Origin: Apostichopus parvimensis
Lineage: Eukaryota > Echinodermata > Holothuroidea > Aspidochirotida > Stichopodidae
NCBI GenBank assembly: GCA_000934455.1
Contig: KN883583.1
Location: 1-48,011, forward strand
DNA length: 48,011 bases
Direction of reading: 5' to 3'
Positions 33,744-45,369 of the stretch are shown here, in pieces. Position 1 is the first letter of the stretch. Every line of letters begins with the position of its first letter. The position numbers and the translations under genes are program-made. A model generated the notes under the pieces. That model did not search any database and was not told the DNA's origin. It saw only the letters and a list, made by a program, of their open reading frames with translations.

Positions 33744-33848
33744 CACATAAATCCCTGCAACAGATATGCTGGTTCCATCTTTGAGATAAGGCACTATGGT
33801 GTCCAGACCATTCACCCGCACTAGTCTGTTCCTTGATAGACGGATTTC
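33744..33848 (-). CDS. Exon: vWD domain B, part 2 (GC donor)
   Basis: A 35-codon phase 0-0 exon (EIRLSRNRLVRVNG to ISVAGIYV) aligned with the equivalent 105-base exon in module A. The donor reads G|GCAAGT, a GC-AG intron with an otherwise strong consensus. No GT nearby preserves phase 0 as well. Confidence 0.75.
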
Positions 33849-34827
33849 CTGAAAGAGGGAAAACAGAATAATTTGAATGAATGTGTTCATTCTCACATAA
33901 AACTCTAATCAAATTATCAAAAAAAAATTATTTTTATATTTATTTTTATTCAAATTTTCAAAAGTATGACAAGAGAAAAACAAGGCAAATGGCAACCGTG
34001 ACATAGATTCCTTTGGGCAGGCAAATTAATAAGACAGATAATAGTCCTGGTAGATAAAGGGATCTCAGTGGGTGGCCTGCAGGCCAGATCAATCCCATGA
34101 AAGATTTCAATCCAGCTCTAGAACAAAAATCTGTCCACGAAACTGAACTGATAGAGCAGGCCTTAGGATGGCACATTCGACCGTTTTACCATGTACTGTG
34201 CTCAATCTACATGTGGTTATAAAGTGAGATTTTGTTTCTCTCTGGCAACTTTACTCCAACAAAATGCCTTATCTTTGGGCTCTAGCTAACAGAAAATTAC
34301 AATAATGTGTATTATTTTGAACCGACAATAATGATGCAATTTTTTAGTCACTGTAAGAAAATGGTAACAAGGAATTTCACATTTAGCGACATTCATATTT
34401 CTTCATTCAGAATGATACAACACTTGCTTTTTTGTAGATTGTATGGTGAATTCATTATGTCCATCACCTTTTTGACATAGTACATGGACTATATAACAAA
34501 TCTGTGATCGTCAATTGTAGAGTCAGTGTTTGTATACAACAATTATGATATAAATGATATGGAAATATGTTATTCTTGGCTAAAACATTTAACTAAAGGA
34601 GTATTAAACATGACAAACCATCGATACTTGCATGTAAATCTGTTCAATGCAAAGACTGAGTAGAAAGAACAAGCCAGTTGGGGCACATTTTGATACCTAC
34701 ATGTTTTTTCATGAAACTACTTTATAAGAGTAACGCAGACAGAAGCGATAGGTTAACAACGTGTAGTATCAACCAAGTTATTCAGAAAGAAGAAAGTCAA
34801 GGTCACTTAATAAGAAATGTCACTTAC
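33849..34827. other. Intron, nothing recognised
   Basis: AT-rich sequence between vWD-B part 1 and part 2. No exon-like reading frame or repeat structure was seen. Confidence 0.6.
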
Positions 34828-35030
34828 ATGAGTGCTTGTTTTCACAACTACTTCAGAAGTGAATGAGACAGACGCAGTCGGAGATCTCTTTTCGTTGTCG
34901 ACCTCGATGGAGAAGACGGATTCATCGCAATCTTGGGTCAGAATGTATCGGCAGTTTCCCTGGAAGTCATGCCATAAGCCATCATACGTCTTGTAGTGAG
35001 GATCTCCACTGGCTACACATAGTCCATACT
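34828..35030 (-). CDS. Exon: vWD domain B, part 1
   Basis: Starts D-module [17 protein letters not shown], then [12 protein letters not shown] and EVDNEKR. GDPH is kept, but the tryptophan before it is serine, as in module A. It is phase 1-0. In modules C to E the corresponding exon runs on further, because one more intron splits the domain here. Confidence 0.86.
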
Positions 35031-35579
35031 CTGTCACAGAAAGGCAGGATAAAATATGGTGTTTGAAAATTGGCTGTGTTCTTCGGAAGTAGCTACAAGA
35101 TCACAATTCAGAGGCACTTTTTTGGCAAAACATTCTTGACAGTATTTTAGCACTTCCTTGAAAATATTATTAACTCTACTTGTCAGACATATTTCCCTTT
35201 TAGTCCTCTATCAAGTAAAAAAGAAAAAGATTAAAAAAAAACTGTACAAGAGAGGTTTCTTAAAAAAAAAAAGAAGAAAGAAGCTCCTATTTCAGTTCTC
35301 TTATCTGAGGTGGGGAAGTTTTGTTCTCAACACCATTAACAAGGTCATGAGGTCAAGACAAAGTCACTCCATGTTTTCTGCCATATGGACAAGCTTGCAG
35401 GATTTCACAAAGAAACATGTCGGTTTTATCTTGCTTTATAAACAACATACCTCCAAGGGAGAAAGTCATTTCAAAAATGTGGTCTTTACAAACCCAGTGA
35501 AGAGATTTAATAGGCACTATTTTCTTATTTGAATAATTAAATTTTTCATTTCTCATATTTTAAATCAAATGATATTTAC

Positions 35580-35693
35580 CAATTTCACAATTCCTGCCCA
35601 TAAATGATTCTCCGCACCGACATTCATATGTGTCGATCTGGTTGATGCAGGTTCCTCCATTCTGACAAGGATCTTGACTGCAAGGGTTGATTT
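35580..35693 (-). CDS. Exon: EGF-like domain 6
   Basis: A six-cysteine EGF ([15 protein letters not shown] to GRNCEI), 114 bases, phase 1-1. CINQIDTYEC fits the Asp/Asn hydroxylation pattern, but the usual E before the first cysteine is P, so calcium binding is uncertain. It is the last EGF before D-module B. Confidence 0.84.
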
Positions 35694-36004
35694 CTGGTGA
35701 AAAAAAAACAATACACATAAAATTCATAAAACAAAAAAATATGGGAACATATGGACAGGCAAAGAACCAGTGGGGTGTGTATCCCCCCCCCCCTTTCCCC
35801 TCCCTCCTCTCACTTTCAACTTAACACAAAAATTTAAACCACCTTCCTTACAGACCTAATTTATAGTCTACACATACCTGCACCATTTGACATACAAAAA
35901 TGATGGCTTTTTAACTAAGAAACTTCAGTGGGTTGAACAATTCAAACAGTTCCTACTGTGTCTTGTCCACGACTTGATCATACAACAAAAGAATATTTAC
36001 TCAC

Positions 36005-36124
36005 CAGTTTCACAGTTTTTGCCTGTAAAGCCATAGGCACAGGTGCAGTTATATTCCAAGCCATCACTACTGCATGTTGCTCCATTCTGACAAACAGAAT
36101 TGCCATCTGCACAAGGGTCATTGT
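36005..36124 (-). CDS. Exon: EGF-like domain 5
   Basis: A six-cysteine EGF (NDPCADGNSVCQNGATC to GKNCET), 120 bases, phase 1-1, acceptor CTGCAG, donor GTGAGT. Spacing between the first two cysteines is longer than in neighbours, and there is no calcium-binding signature at the start. Confidence 0.83.
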
Positions 36125-36508
36125 CTGCAGAAACAACAACAACAATATCTTTGTTAGGTGATGAACAAGATGAAACGATATATAAATCTTGATGTACATT
36201 GTACAATCTATCATCTAAGCTTAAACAGTATGAATCATAACAATGATAAGTAATCAGAAACATAATAATACAACTGTCCCTTGCTCAAGACTTGTTTCTG
36301 CAAGAAAAGGAATAATTGAGAAACAATTTTGGCTGTGTAGTGTGCAACTGGATCCCCCCCACCCACTCTTTTGATCAGTTAGTTCTAAACTACCCCTTTC
36401 CCATGTCTAAACAGCAACATCTCTCACAATCGATCTTTGGTCATTGGATATAATGAAATGATGATGAAATAAATTGCAACGGTAGAGATAATATAAGATG
36501 TCACTTAC

Positions 36509-36730
36509 TGATTTCACAAAAGTTTCCGTTGTATGGGAAGACGCAGTTACAGATGAGGTACCATCCACCCTGCGTACAGCTTCCGCCATTTTGACAAGGG
36601 TCGCTCTCGCATCCGATGTAGTCATCACAGATGGGGCCATCCCAACCCTCAAAGCAACTACAGCTGAAGTCATTGATGAGATTGTTACAGGTACCATTGG
36701 CACACGGCTCTGCCAGACATTCATCAATAT
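36509..36730 (-). CDS. Exon: two EGF-like domains (3 and 4)
   Basis: One phase 1-1 exon with two EGF domains. The first starts IDECLAEPCANGTC and has the hydroxylation-type stretch CNNLINDFSC, so it is probably calcium-binding. The second (YIGCESDPCQNGGSC to GNFCEI) lacks those residues. An intron between the two was probably lost, since most EGFs here have their own exon. Confidence 0.85.
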
Positions 36731-36797
36731 CTGGGATAAAGATAGACAAAATGGGTGTTGGTGGATAGGTATTATGACAATACTCAGATTAAAGATC

Positions 36798-36876
36798 GAT
36801 AATAATAATAATAAGTAATATTTATATAGCCCATAATCAGCAAAGCTTCTCAAAGCGCTTTACAAATGTATAACCT
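36798..36876 (-). mobile_element. LINE 3' tail fragment
   Basis: Reverse complement reads TGTAAAGCGCTTTGAGAAGC, then GGCTATATAAATATT and an ATT-repeat tail, the same type of 3' end as the LINE at 15100-15396 but in the opposite orientation. No coding part remains. Confidence 0.6.
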
Positions 36877-37436
36877 AAAACAAATAGTAACAAAAACTTA
36901 AGTATTAAATATATAGAACCAATAAGGCATAAAATGTAAAAGCCGAAAGCAACAATCTAAAAAAAACACCCGTACTAAACGATAATAAATAAAGCCCTAA
37001 ACGCATATAGTCCAAACAAATTCAGAAATATGTAAATAGTAAAGTAGTTTTAAGCAAAGAATACACAAAAGATTAGCAGCTAGCTAATTTCTGTAAGAGG
37101 CAAGCTGAAGTTTTGATGAAACTGTCTGGGGTAAAGTATTTCCGAGAATCCTTCATGACATTTCCAGGGTCATTGAAACCATTTCCATAATACACATAAT
37201 TCTGCGGAAACAAATTTCCATTCTTACACTGCAATTGATTTGTATACTCTATATAGCAGTGCTTATTTGCTAATAGCTGTTTTCAGTTGGATACTCTAGG
37301 TTTAATAGGCTTAGAAATAACACCGGCCCTAAGTTAACCAGCATAACAAGTGATACAACTCTCTTGGTAGCATTACAGGAATAGACGATTGGTTGTCATT
37401 AGGAAAAACTGGGCACTTTGACAATAATTGGATGCT

Positions 37437-37590
37437 GAGAAGGTTGAAGCATTGCAACAGCCATGCTGCAATCATAGGGCACAGTCTAATGTGCCATGCA
37501 ATTTCACACAATGGGCATTGCTAATCTGCTGAGATAATCTATATTGTTTTAAAAAAATTTAAATAATGTTTTCTTCTGCTGCTGCAGCTT
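37437..37590. repeat. Intronic repeat shared with 29556-29690
   Basis: Has GCTGAGAAGG, CATGCTGCAATCAT, GCAATTTCACACAATGGGCA and GCTGCTGCAGCTTTT in the same order as 29556-29690. It lies about 100 bases below TILa exon A. Confidence 0.5.
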
Positions 37591-37692
37591 TTAATTAATA
37601 AGTAAGATTTTCTTTAAATTTTATTAACTTAAACTTAAATGTTCTGAGTTTTTTTATTGAAGGTTATTTAATAATTACTAATTAATATATAC

Positions 37693-37870
37693 CAGTGCAT
37701 GTCTTGCCATCTCCATCATAGCCAGGGCTACAATAGCAGCCGTGGACAGCTTCACTGTTAACACCGCATATTGCATTCTCGTCACAGTTAAGAGGACTCG
37801 ATTCAATGTTGTTATAGCCAGAGCAAACCTTCTCTTGCAGACAACCAGGAGAATAGAGATTGTCATCAAC
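37693..37870 (-). CDS. Exon: TILa / EGF-like domain A
   Basis: A phase 0-1 exon of 178 bases, the same length as in modules B and C. The second half (CDENAIC, HGCYCSPGYDGDGKTC) is the conserved N-G-x-x-GCYC-x-x-GY-x-GDG-x-x-C pattern. The first half (YSPGCLQEKVCSGYNN) is more divergent than in other modules and lacks the C-x-C pair before the serine/threonine loop. Confidence 0.8.
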
Positions 37871-38599
37871 CTAAGAATAAAATTTTGATTGATTGATTAA
37901 AAAAACATCAAATTTAAGGGTTTAGTTCACGTTTATGCCTTTCTTAGCTAAAGCAAGCATAAAATTAGAGAAAAGTATGGTGATCTTTTTCCATCCTTAA
38001 GTAATTAATGTTGTTAAAAGATTTCTGTAAATAATATTGAAAATTAAATAAATGAGACCATAGAATGGTAGCTGAAATGAAGAGTTTTCTTCTGCAAGGA
38101 GATGATGAATCTTGGAACCAAGTGAGAGAATCTGGTGAAGTGAGTACAGCATAAAAACCATATCTAATATTAGACGCAATTTCTTTCATTGTGTGCAAAG
38201 CTTTATCCTACTCTATAAGTGATAATGTATCCCTTTTGCTTAAACTGCTAACCTATTTCCATCCACATGTGCAGCTTTTCATCAAGCCACATCTTTTGTT
38301 TCGAAAGCATTAGTAAAAAGTGTTACGGAAGATCAGTGTGAAACACCAACCTCCCCCCCCCCTCCTCCCACTTACCCCACAAGGACAGGGTGAAAGATGA
38401 ATATCATGGTTAAAGTTTGAACTGAAATAAACATTGACGAAGAGTATTGAATAACAGATATCTTCAACATAAGCCAGCACACACACTTGCCTCACTTCCT
38501 CACAATCACATCAAAAATATATCAAAGAAAGTGACAAGTTGTACAGATGAATGCATACTTTTCAAAACTTCAATTGGCATTGGCAGTAAAAATACATAC

Positions 38600-38808
38600 T
38601 GAATAATAGATTCCGTTTTCATAACATCCACAGTGTGTAGCTTCCACACACTCCAAGCCATCTTCCAGAAGACCTTGGGTACATTCACAACCCTCCACAC
38701 AGTTCTCATCACAGTTCTCCAACTCTGTGCCTGTCACTTCGTCAGCACAGTTCTGGGAACAGCCCGATGCACACCACTTGTACGTTCTTCCCACGGGACA
38801 AGTGATCT
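38600..38808 (-). CDS. Exon: TIL domain A
   Basis: A trypsin-inhibitor-like cysteine-rich domain: EITCPVGRTYKWCASGC start, CVEGCECTQG core, HCGCYENGIYYS end. It is phase 1-0 with a GTATGT donor. TIL after C8 is the standard order in vWF, zonadhesin and mucins. Here it is a structural part of the D-module rather than evidence of protease inhibition. Confidence 0.86.
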
Positions 38809-40193
38809 CTGAAAAAGATATCATACCATGGCCATTAGTGTACTCACTGCAGGAGAGCAGAGTTGGATCTTTTTTTGAGGGGGGGGGGGGTAGGGGGGTT
38901 GGATGATGTTGTGGTTTGCTATGTATTGGTTTACTTTCGTTTACTTTCTATGCTTTTTTTTTACTTCATCATGCATGGTTTGTCATTAAGAAAACTTGAC
39001 CAACAGTATTATAAAAGGAGTTAAAGTAAGAAACACTTTCAGTTTCAGAGAATAGTGAGATTTTTTAATCCAAGTATTCACGTTCAGTTGAAGTTCATAA
39101 AGGTTGCAATGTGCAAAAAATAATAACGTTGGTAAAACTCAACTGTGTTACTTATTAACCTTTGTGTGGAGAAGAAAAAAGAAATTTGATGAATGGATTT
39201 TAACTATGTTCAGTTGTGTGCAAAATTATGGTAGATCTGAGGTGCAGTAAAATACCATGATTCCTTCACACTTTTAAATCTTAGAAACAATGAACTGTAG
39301 GAATCCAATAGCCCTATTAAATTTGCTTAATTTCTGACACAATGTTGGTTTCTATTAAAACAGATACCATTCTCATATTTCCCACAATGTGCCTTCTCCA
39401 CACCTAGGCATATATAAACAAGCCAGATAACAGTTAGTAAGACAGTACAGATTCAACAGCCACCAACTCTTTGACTGCTTGGCAGGCACTTGAAATTGGT
39501 AATTAACATTGCATTCGTTCGGTCTCATTACGATGTACGATTAGATAAAGCCAAGCAATTGATAAGGTATCTACTATCTAAACATCGATTTTGAAAAGGT
39601 GAATGATTAATGGATAGGGATTAACAGAGATTTCCACTGTGGTAGAGAAAAGACAAAAAAATTAAAGGTTAGGTACAGTGTCAATTGTCAATTAATTGCT
39701 GAGGGAGCTGCATCATTGCTGCAACCAGACCCGCAGACCGTACAGGACATAATATTATATGGTTCACAGTTCAAACATTTCAGATATACCTCTACTGTTT
39801 CACATATATTCAGCTTTGCTGTAGCTTTTCTTTTTTGACACAGTGCCTTAGTATGTGAATTTTAATTAGTATACACCACTGCTGTGGCCTAAGTGGATAA
39901 AGGCGGTGGCATTAGAAGCAGTGAGGCTTAGCAAATGGGAGGTTCTGGGTTCGATACCCGGCAGGGTCATAATAAGGTGGGATTTTCATCTACGGTTTTT
40001 TCATCTGAAACGACTTTCTCAATTGAAAATATTCCAAATTTGAGTTAAAATGTTGAATTGGAAGCCACCCGACATGAAAGTATTAAATTCATAAGCCCTT
40101 GCAGGCTTCTCCCACATTCGTGGTCGCTTAAGAGTTGTACAAAGAACTGCCTGATTACTATTATAATTATGATATACTGTAATAACTTTTTAC
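38809..40193. other. Intron between C8-A and TIL-A
   Basis: Contains a G-run at 38880-38900, a diverged repeat at 39697-39836 and a tRNA-derived SINE at 39879-40020. No exon was seen. Confidence 0.6.
39879..40020 (+). mobile_element. tRNA-derived SINE
   Basis: Pol III A box TGGCCTAAGTGG at 39885-39896 and B box GGTTCGATACC at 39948-39958, spaced as in a tRNA with a long variable arm. They are followed by a non-tRNA body (GGTGGGATTTTCATC) that ends near 40020. The tRNA part does not fold into a full cloverleaf by eye, so this is a SINE and not a tRNA gene. Confidence 0.7.
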
Positions 40194-40379
40194 CACAAAA
40201 TGTGTCATTTCTCCAATAGTCGATGGTGGCGCCGATATCCCGACAAGACTGAGCATACAGTTCAATCAGGTGACAGGTCCTCTCTTCAAGTTTGTCACTG
40301 TTGCCTTGGCAGCCATCCAAGAAACAAGCATTGAAATAGGTCGTTGGGTCCAACTGGTCATGACAACTTGAAAATGGAC
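40194..40379 (-). CDS. Exon: C8 domain A, part 2
   Basis: Encodes PFSSCHDQLDPTTYFNAC, the typical second half of C8 (F-x-x-C-H-x-x-x-D-P-x-x-Y-x-x-x-C), then CHLIELYAQSCRD and IDYWRNDTFC. It is phase 1-1. It has one more codon than its paralogues, in the GNSDKLEERTC loop. Confidence 0.86.
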
Positions 40380-41060
40380 CTGAAGAGAACAAGAAAAAAT
40401 GATATGACTGGTGGCTTATGCTGGAATGAAACAAGTCAGGTTTACCTGATTAGAAAAATTAGGGATAAAATCAGGTGTACAATCACTTGGTTGTACCAGT
40501 TGCATAGTTTATAGGTGTAATGGTTATCTTGTAACGGTTATTTCTTATTTCTTTACAAGACATAATAACAAGGAATCAGTCACTGTGAAGACACGAAACT
40601 GGTAGACTGTCACAAGATTTAATCAAAGTAACATCACGCCAAAGAAACAAAAGAAGAAAAATGTTAAAATCATATGTTCGTTCTAAAACTTTGTCTGGTT
40701 TAGACAAAATGTGAAGCATGTTATTGATATTCCATAAGTTGCCAACTGTAGAATGCCAATGTTAACAACGAAAACAGTATTCTCACCCTTTGGAACTACT
40801 CCTTTAAGAGTTAAACTCTACAACCATGTGGTCGTGGAACTCAATTTCCCCACCATAGTTTTGTTCTGATGGAAGTACATAAACTGTGTCAAGTTTTACG
40901 CCCAAGCAGTACAACATGTACACAGCTAGGTAGAGGGGTTAAACGATACAATCGTTGTCTAACGAAGCTCAGCTTTATCACTATCTTCCTTCTAGGCCTA
41001 TTTCATGGGTCAATGACATATGTTCGCAGCTTTCATGATATTAATGAAAGTATTACTCAC

Positions 41061-41202
41061 CAGGGTTTTGGGTGATAATGTCGCAGTAAATTGAGGACAA
41101 GTTGGCAATGGTAGAAGATTCATCGCAAGGAGCCAAGGGATCTTTTCTCGGACAGGTTAAAGTCGAGCGCCAGCTGTGGCCAAAGTCTTGTACATCCTCC
41201 AC
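41061..41202 (-). CDS. Exon: C8 domain A, part 1
   Basis: Encodes VEDVQDFGHSW, the usual link into C8 (x-x-F-x-x-SW), then the first C8 cysteines (LTCPRKDPLAPC and IYCDII). It is phase 0-1 and six bases shorter than the same exon in the other modules. The donor GTGAGT is strong; the acceptor ATTAG has a weak pyrimidine tract. Confidence 0.82.
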
Positions 41203-41958
41203 CTAATTAACAAATTAAAAAGATATACTGTTTACCAGACATGTACTGTGTCTTAAATCTGACCGTTGCTCTAAAGCCTTCCACACGTTACACGACACAT
41301 CAGAACCACACAACTCAACTGTTTTTACGTGAAAAAATTATGGATAGTCGGGCGGGTTGCCTGGGCTTAAAACTATGACAGAGTATAGACTGAGAAAGAT
41401 AAATGTTAATAATTGTAGCACAAAAAAAGGGGAAAAAATTAACAAGTAGAAAACCAAAATTTCTCCAAAATATGTAATTTGAAGGAAAACTATTATAAAA
41501 CAAATTTAAAAAATGACATATGCTCAAAGTAAAGAAAGATTGTTCGTCAGAGTAATAAAACAAGCTTGCAGATATGAGGTGTAACTTGATACTAAGAGTT
41601 ACCAAAAGACTTGAGCACTGATGATTTTGAGTGCTGTCCATGAGGCACTGACAAGCAGAGTTTTGAGTGTCACCACATTGCTGTACTCAGGAGTACACAA
41701 TGATAACCTCTGGCAGATCCATTAGTACTCGCCACCCGTTCCTCCTCGTCGACCGACGCATCAGTAAAGTTCAAGGATTGAAATGAGTTTCATTAAGATT
41801 TAACCACTCTGCAACCTTCAAGGAATGGAATTATATCGCACATTGTACTATAATATGCAAAGAGGGTCTAGTATTCTGATGATTTGTGATTGGATAGGTG
41901 ACTAAAGTGCTTCTTGTACGCAATGATCGCAAGTTAACACAGGTATTAATTGTCTTAC

Positions 41959-42126
41959 CAATTGACCGTCAGGGTCGATGAATTCATCAGTACTGTTGCT
42001 ATTGAAGTTACCACAGAGACCACACACCTCCCCGCTGAAAGGGTCCATGGACAATCGAACCTCTCCGTTGCTTTGACCGTCCCACTTAAGAAGGAAGCTG
42101 GAATCGGCACTTTCATATGATACTTC
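41959..42126 (-). CDS. Exon: vWD domain A, part 3
   Basis: A phase 0-0 exon ending the first vWD domain: LLKWDGQSNGEV, then the hallmark CGLCGNFN and a DEFIDPDGQL tail. CGLCG is the CXXC-type motif linked to disulfide rearrangement and multimer formation in vWF and mucins. The tail leads into the C8 domain. Confidence 0.87.
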
Positions 42127-43683
42127 CTGTAAGTAAATAATAGGCAGGACAGCTCTTTGAGAATATTGTGTCACTTCATAAATGAAAAATAAACTATCTG
42201 TTTGTTTTTGAATTCTTTTTTTATGAAGATCTTCGAAAAAACTACCATTTCACCCGTTGAATATGTATGATATCGTTCATGAATAATCATGAGTGTGTAG
42301 GACATTTAGGTACCTGGCAAAGAAATTCCTCTTTTCTCACACCCTTCCTTCCTCACTTTACCATTTCCATTATTATCGATTCACAAATGACTCGATTAGG
42401 TTCTCCATAAGTTGGTTTTACCTTCCATGCTAAGGAGACATTGCAACATATATACTACTGTTTCAGTTTTATGATATTCAACCTTTTTTTTTTTACAATG
42501 GGTTGATGCCAGTCAGTCTAATCACTTATTGTTTGTACATGTTATCTCCAGTCATAAAGACGATTATTAACAGGATAAGTACATACCCAATGGCACACAA
42601 CGTGCATTAGTGCAAAACACTCCTGTGAATAGTTCTTGAAAGTCAATTTAGTAAGTTATCATGGATTTATATGTGTGAACATTTATCCACACTGGGTATA
42701 GAACAATACTTGGAAAAGAAAAAAGAAAACAAAAATCATATACTTCATACTACGCAAGTCTACACTACTCATCCAACACAGTATTAAGATTTTCAATTAA
42801 AATATTCAACCCATGTTTTTCATACCAATTTCAAGTTTAATGATGGTAGTATCTGTCTTGAGTTAGTTAAGTAAAGACTTAGCATCTTATTGCATGGAAT
42901 GAAACAAGAGAGAGACCCAAAGAATGAGTGAAAGGGCGGGGTGTCCAGGAAACAAAGGTACACTGACTGTACTTACAAAGGAAAGAGTTATTTCTCTGAT
43001 AGCATTGTTCTTTTTAAAACACTTATATAAAATATACTGCTTTAGAGAGGTAGTCTTACAGATTCTTCACCAGCCCATCTTTATACAGGGGTAGCAGAGC
43101 CAAGGGACAGGAAGAAGGGAAGGGGGTACGTGCCCCCCTTCCCCAGTTATAAAAAAACCTCAAAAGCCCATTTCATTAATTAGAAATTTTAATGGATATA
43201 TTTTGTTTAATGAAAGAGTGCCCATTTTCTACTTAAAAACTTAGCTTTTGTTGAGAAATTAAGTAAGCTGTTATTAGATAGTGCCCATCTGTTGGTAATT
43301 TATATATAAATATAAGCATTTTCAACGTGTCCTTGTGTTGCAACACATTCAAAGAATAGAAAGCTTAGAACAGAATGCACACAGGGTCCATGTCATTTGG
43401 GGCACAGGGGGAGACATTTTGAGGGGTTTTTGCAGTTTGCTTACTTGAATGCAAATTTTATGTACCAGTTCCTTTTGAAGTTTTGCTCCCCAGATTCAAC
43501 CCTCTTCTTCTGCTTTCGTCTTCATATCTTCCCACAACTCATGGTTCAAATGATTAGAAAATTCAGTGATTACCCAGAACCATTTTGTAGTTCTATGGTA
43601 AAGTTTCATACTGTTTTATTTTAGATGTAAATAAATCTTTCAATTCCCAGCCTTTGTTTTCTTGAAAGAAAAAGTTTACTCAC
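42127..43683. other. Intron, no exon seen
   Basis: Largest intron of module A, between vWD-A parts 2 and 3. 43085-43145 has a G/C-biased stretch (GGGGTAGCAGAGCC, GTGCCCCCCTT) unlike its surroundings, possibly the end of an unidentified repeat. The rest is AT-rich. Confidence 0.55.
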
Positions 43684-43788
43684 CACAAATAGACCTGACA
43701 GTTGTACGACCAGATTATCCAGAGGTTGGCTCGGAAGTTTTACTTTGCGCCCGTTCAGATAAACCTGAAGATCGCTGCCAAGTGTGAG
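43684..43788 (-). CDS. Exon: vWD domain A, part 2
   Basis: A 35-codon phase 0-0 exon (LTLGSDLQVYLNGRKV to LSGLFV) matching the middle beta-strands of vWD, where other family members have a short V-x-V-N-G turn. The equivalent exon of module B is exactly the same length, which supports this otherwise weakly conserved exon. It has a CTCAG acceptor and a GTGAGT donor. Confidence 0.72.
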
Positions 43789-44512
43789 CTGAGAAGAAAC
43801 ATGCGGATGAATATCGGAAATGAAATTAATAAATTTATCTACAGTAACAAGGAGTTCCATTTAATGCATATTAATCCAGTCTCATATAACTAAACAAATG
43901 TATCTTGCTTTCATGGCACCATTTGAACAACCATAAAAGTTAGGTACTTCTATATCATGTAGATATACCAAACAAATTGGATCCAAAGCATTTCTTTGCT
44001 TCTCAAATGGCACAGACATTCCTGAAAAATAGCTGCATACAAAGTAACAAATTGATAGTCCAACATTCAGAGTCATATTGCAAAGATCTAATTATGGACA
44101 AAACCTACTTTCATTTTTGTCTAACTTCTTTTCTTATAGTACCAGGGTCAGACCCATATTTTCCTTTTGCCATAACATACACTCTACAAATATAGTGGTT
44201 GTAGTCAGCCCAACAACAAAGAAATATTTAATGAGGCTACACATGAGTGGTAAACCCATTACAGTATCATCACATTTACATTCAAACTTTATCAACTGAA
44301 GTACCAATGAGGATGCAGAACCAGACAATGCTGAGAAAACAAAGAAACAAAGAAAAAAGAACAAAAGACATATATTTTGTGAAGAAAATTTTTAACTGAA
44401 TGCCCCACTTTTGTCTCCCTACAACCTTGGGAGAGATATTTAGGTATCCCAGAAGATCTGTCTTCCTCTTTTATTGCAGTTTAGGAGTTTAATTTCAGAT
44501 GTTTCTACTTAC

Positions 44513-44721
44513 CATACCGCTGGAGGAGTAGATGTTTATCTGTACTGGATAAGTCGCTCCGTAGTCGTTAGTGCTGGTAAGGACTCGGATATCCAATGTC
44601 TGCGTAGAACCTGAGCATCCATCTTGGACAAAGATGTATTCGCAGTCCCCTTGAAATTTGTATGCGACCTGGTCAAATGTCAGAAAGTTGGAATCCCCAG
44701 AGAGGTAACATATACCACCCT
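44513..44721 (-). CDS. Exon: vWD domain A, part 1
   Basis: Starts the first D-module. The peptide GGICYLSGDSNFLTFD aligns with the usual C-x-x-W-GDPHY-x-TFD opening of vWD domains, followed by YKFQGDCEYIF. The tryptophan is absent and GDPH is replaced by GDSN. GDPH is the known autocatalytic Asp-Pro cleavage site in several vWD proteins, so this domain should not self-cleave there. The exon is phase 1-0, and the domain continues in the next two exons. Confidence 0.82.
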
Positions 44722-45252
44722 CTGAAAAAAAATTAGAAATAAACAAAAAATGCAAATCATTCATAAAATATTATCCACACAGTACCCTAGCAACTACTTG
44801 TATACTACCAAGATCCCTCCTCCTTCACTAAACATTAAACTCAATGTTTGCTTTCAGATGTTGATCATGTTAACCCTGTCTGTCCAATGGTTATAGAAAA
44901 GACTTGGATGGTGAAATACGTATCTGTTAAAACATTCCTAAATTCAGGTCCACTGCAAGATTTTAGTCAACAGCCGTGGAATGGTAAGCAAGAAAAACAA
45001 AACAATATTGAAGAGAAAAACTATCTAGGCATGCGATACAGCTGCCTTCACACTGGCTCATTGTGCCCACTCAGGCAACATTTTACAACTTGGACATTAT
45101 AATAGCAATTTGCAAGCAGTAGATATATTTTGAGAATATTCTTTTACTGGTTGAGTATTATTAAGAAAAACTCAATAGAAAACTGATAATATGCTGATAA
45201 TATATATTCAGAATTGATTAATTGACCAAAAGCAAGCAATTATATACAGTAC

Positions 45253-45369
45253 CGATCTCACAGTTTGCTCCAAAGAACCTCTCAGGGCAAGTACATGTGT
45301 AACTGTTGTAGTAGTTGTTGCAAGTTCCTCCATTTTGGCAAGGTGTATCACTAGCACAAGGATCTTTGG
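45253..45369 (-). CDS. Exon: EGF-like domain 2
   Basis: A 117-base phase 1-1 exon with six cysteines ([14 protein letters not shown] start, FGANCEI end). It has one extra residue between the first two cysteines compared with the domain before it. It lacks the D-x-D/N-E-C start of calcium-binding EGFs, so calcium binding is doubtful. It sits directly before the first vWD domain. Confidence 0.8.

Noticed and set aside
39879..39965. Possible tRNA gene
   Set aside because: A and B boxes are present, but the arms do not pair as a cloverleaf and a non-tRNA body follows, so it is a SINE.
43085..43145. Possible small exon or CpG island
   Set aside because: It is C/G-biased but has no splice borders or conserved peptide. 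More likely the end of an unidentified repeat.
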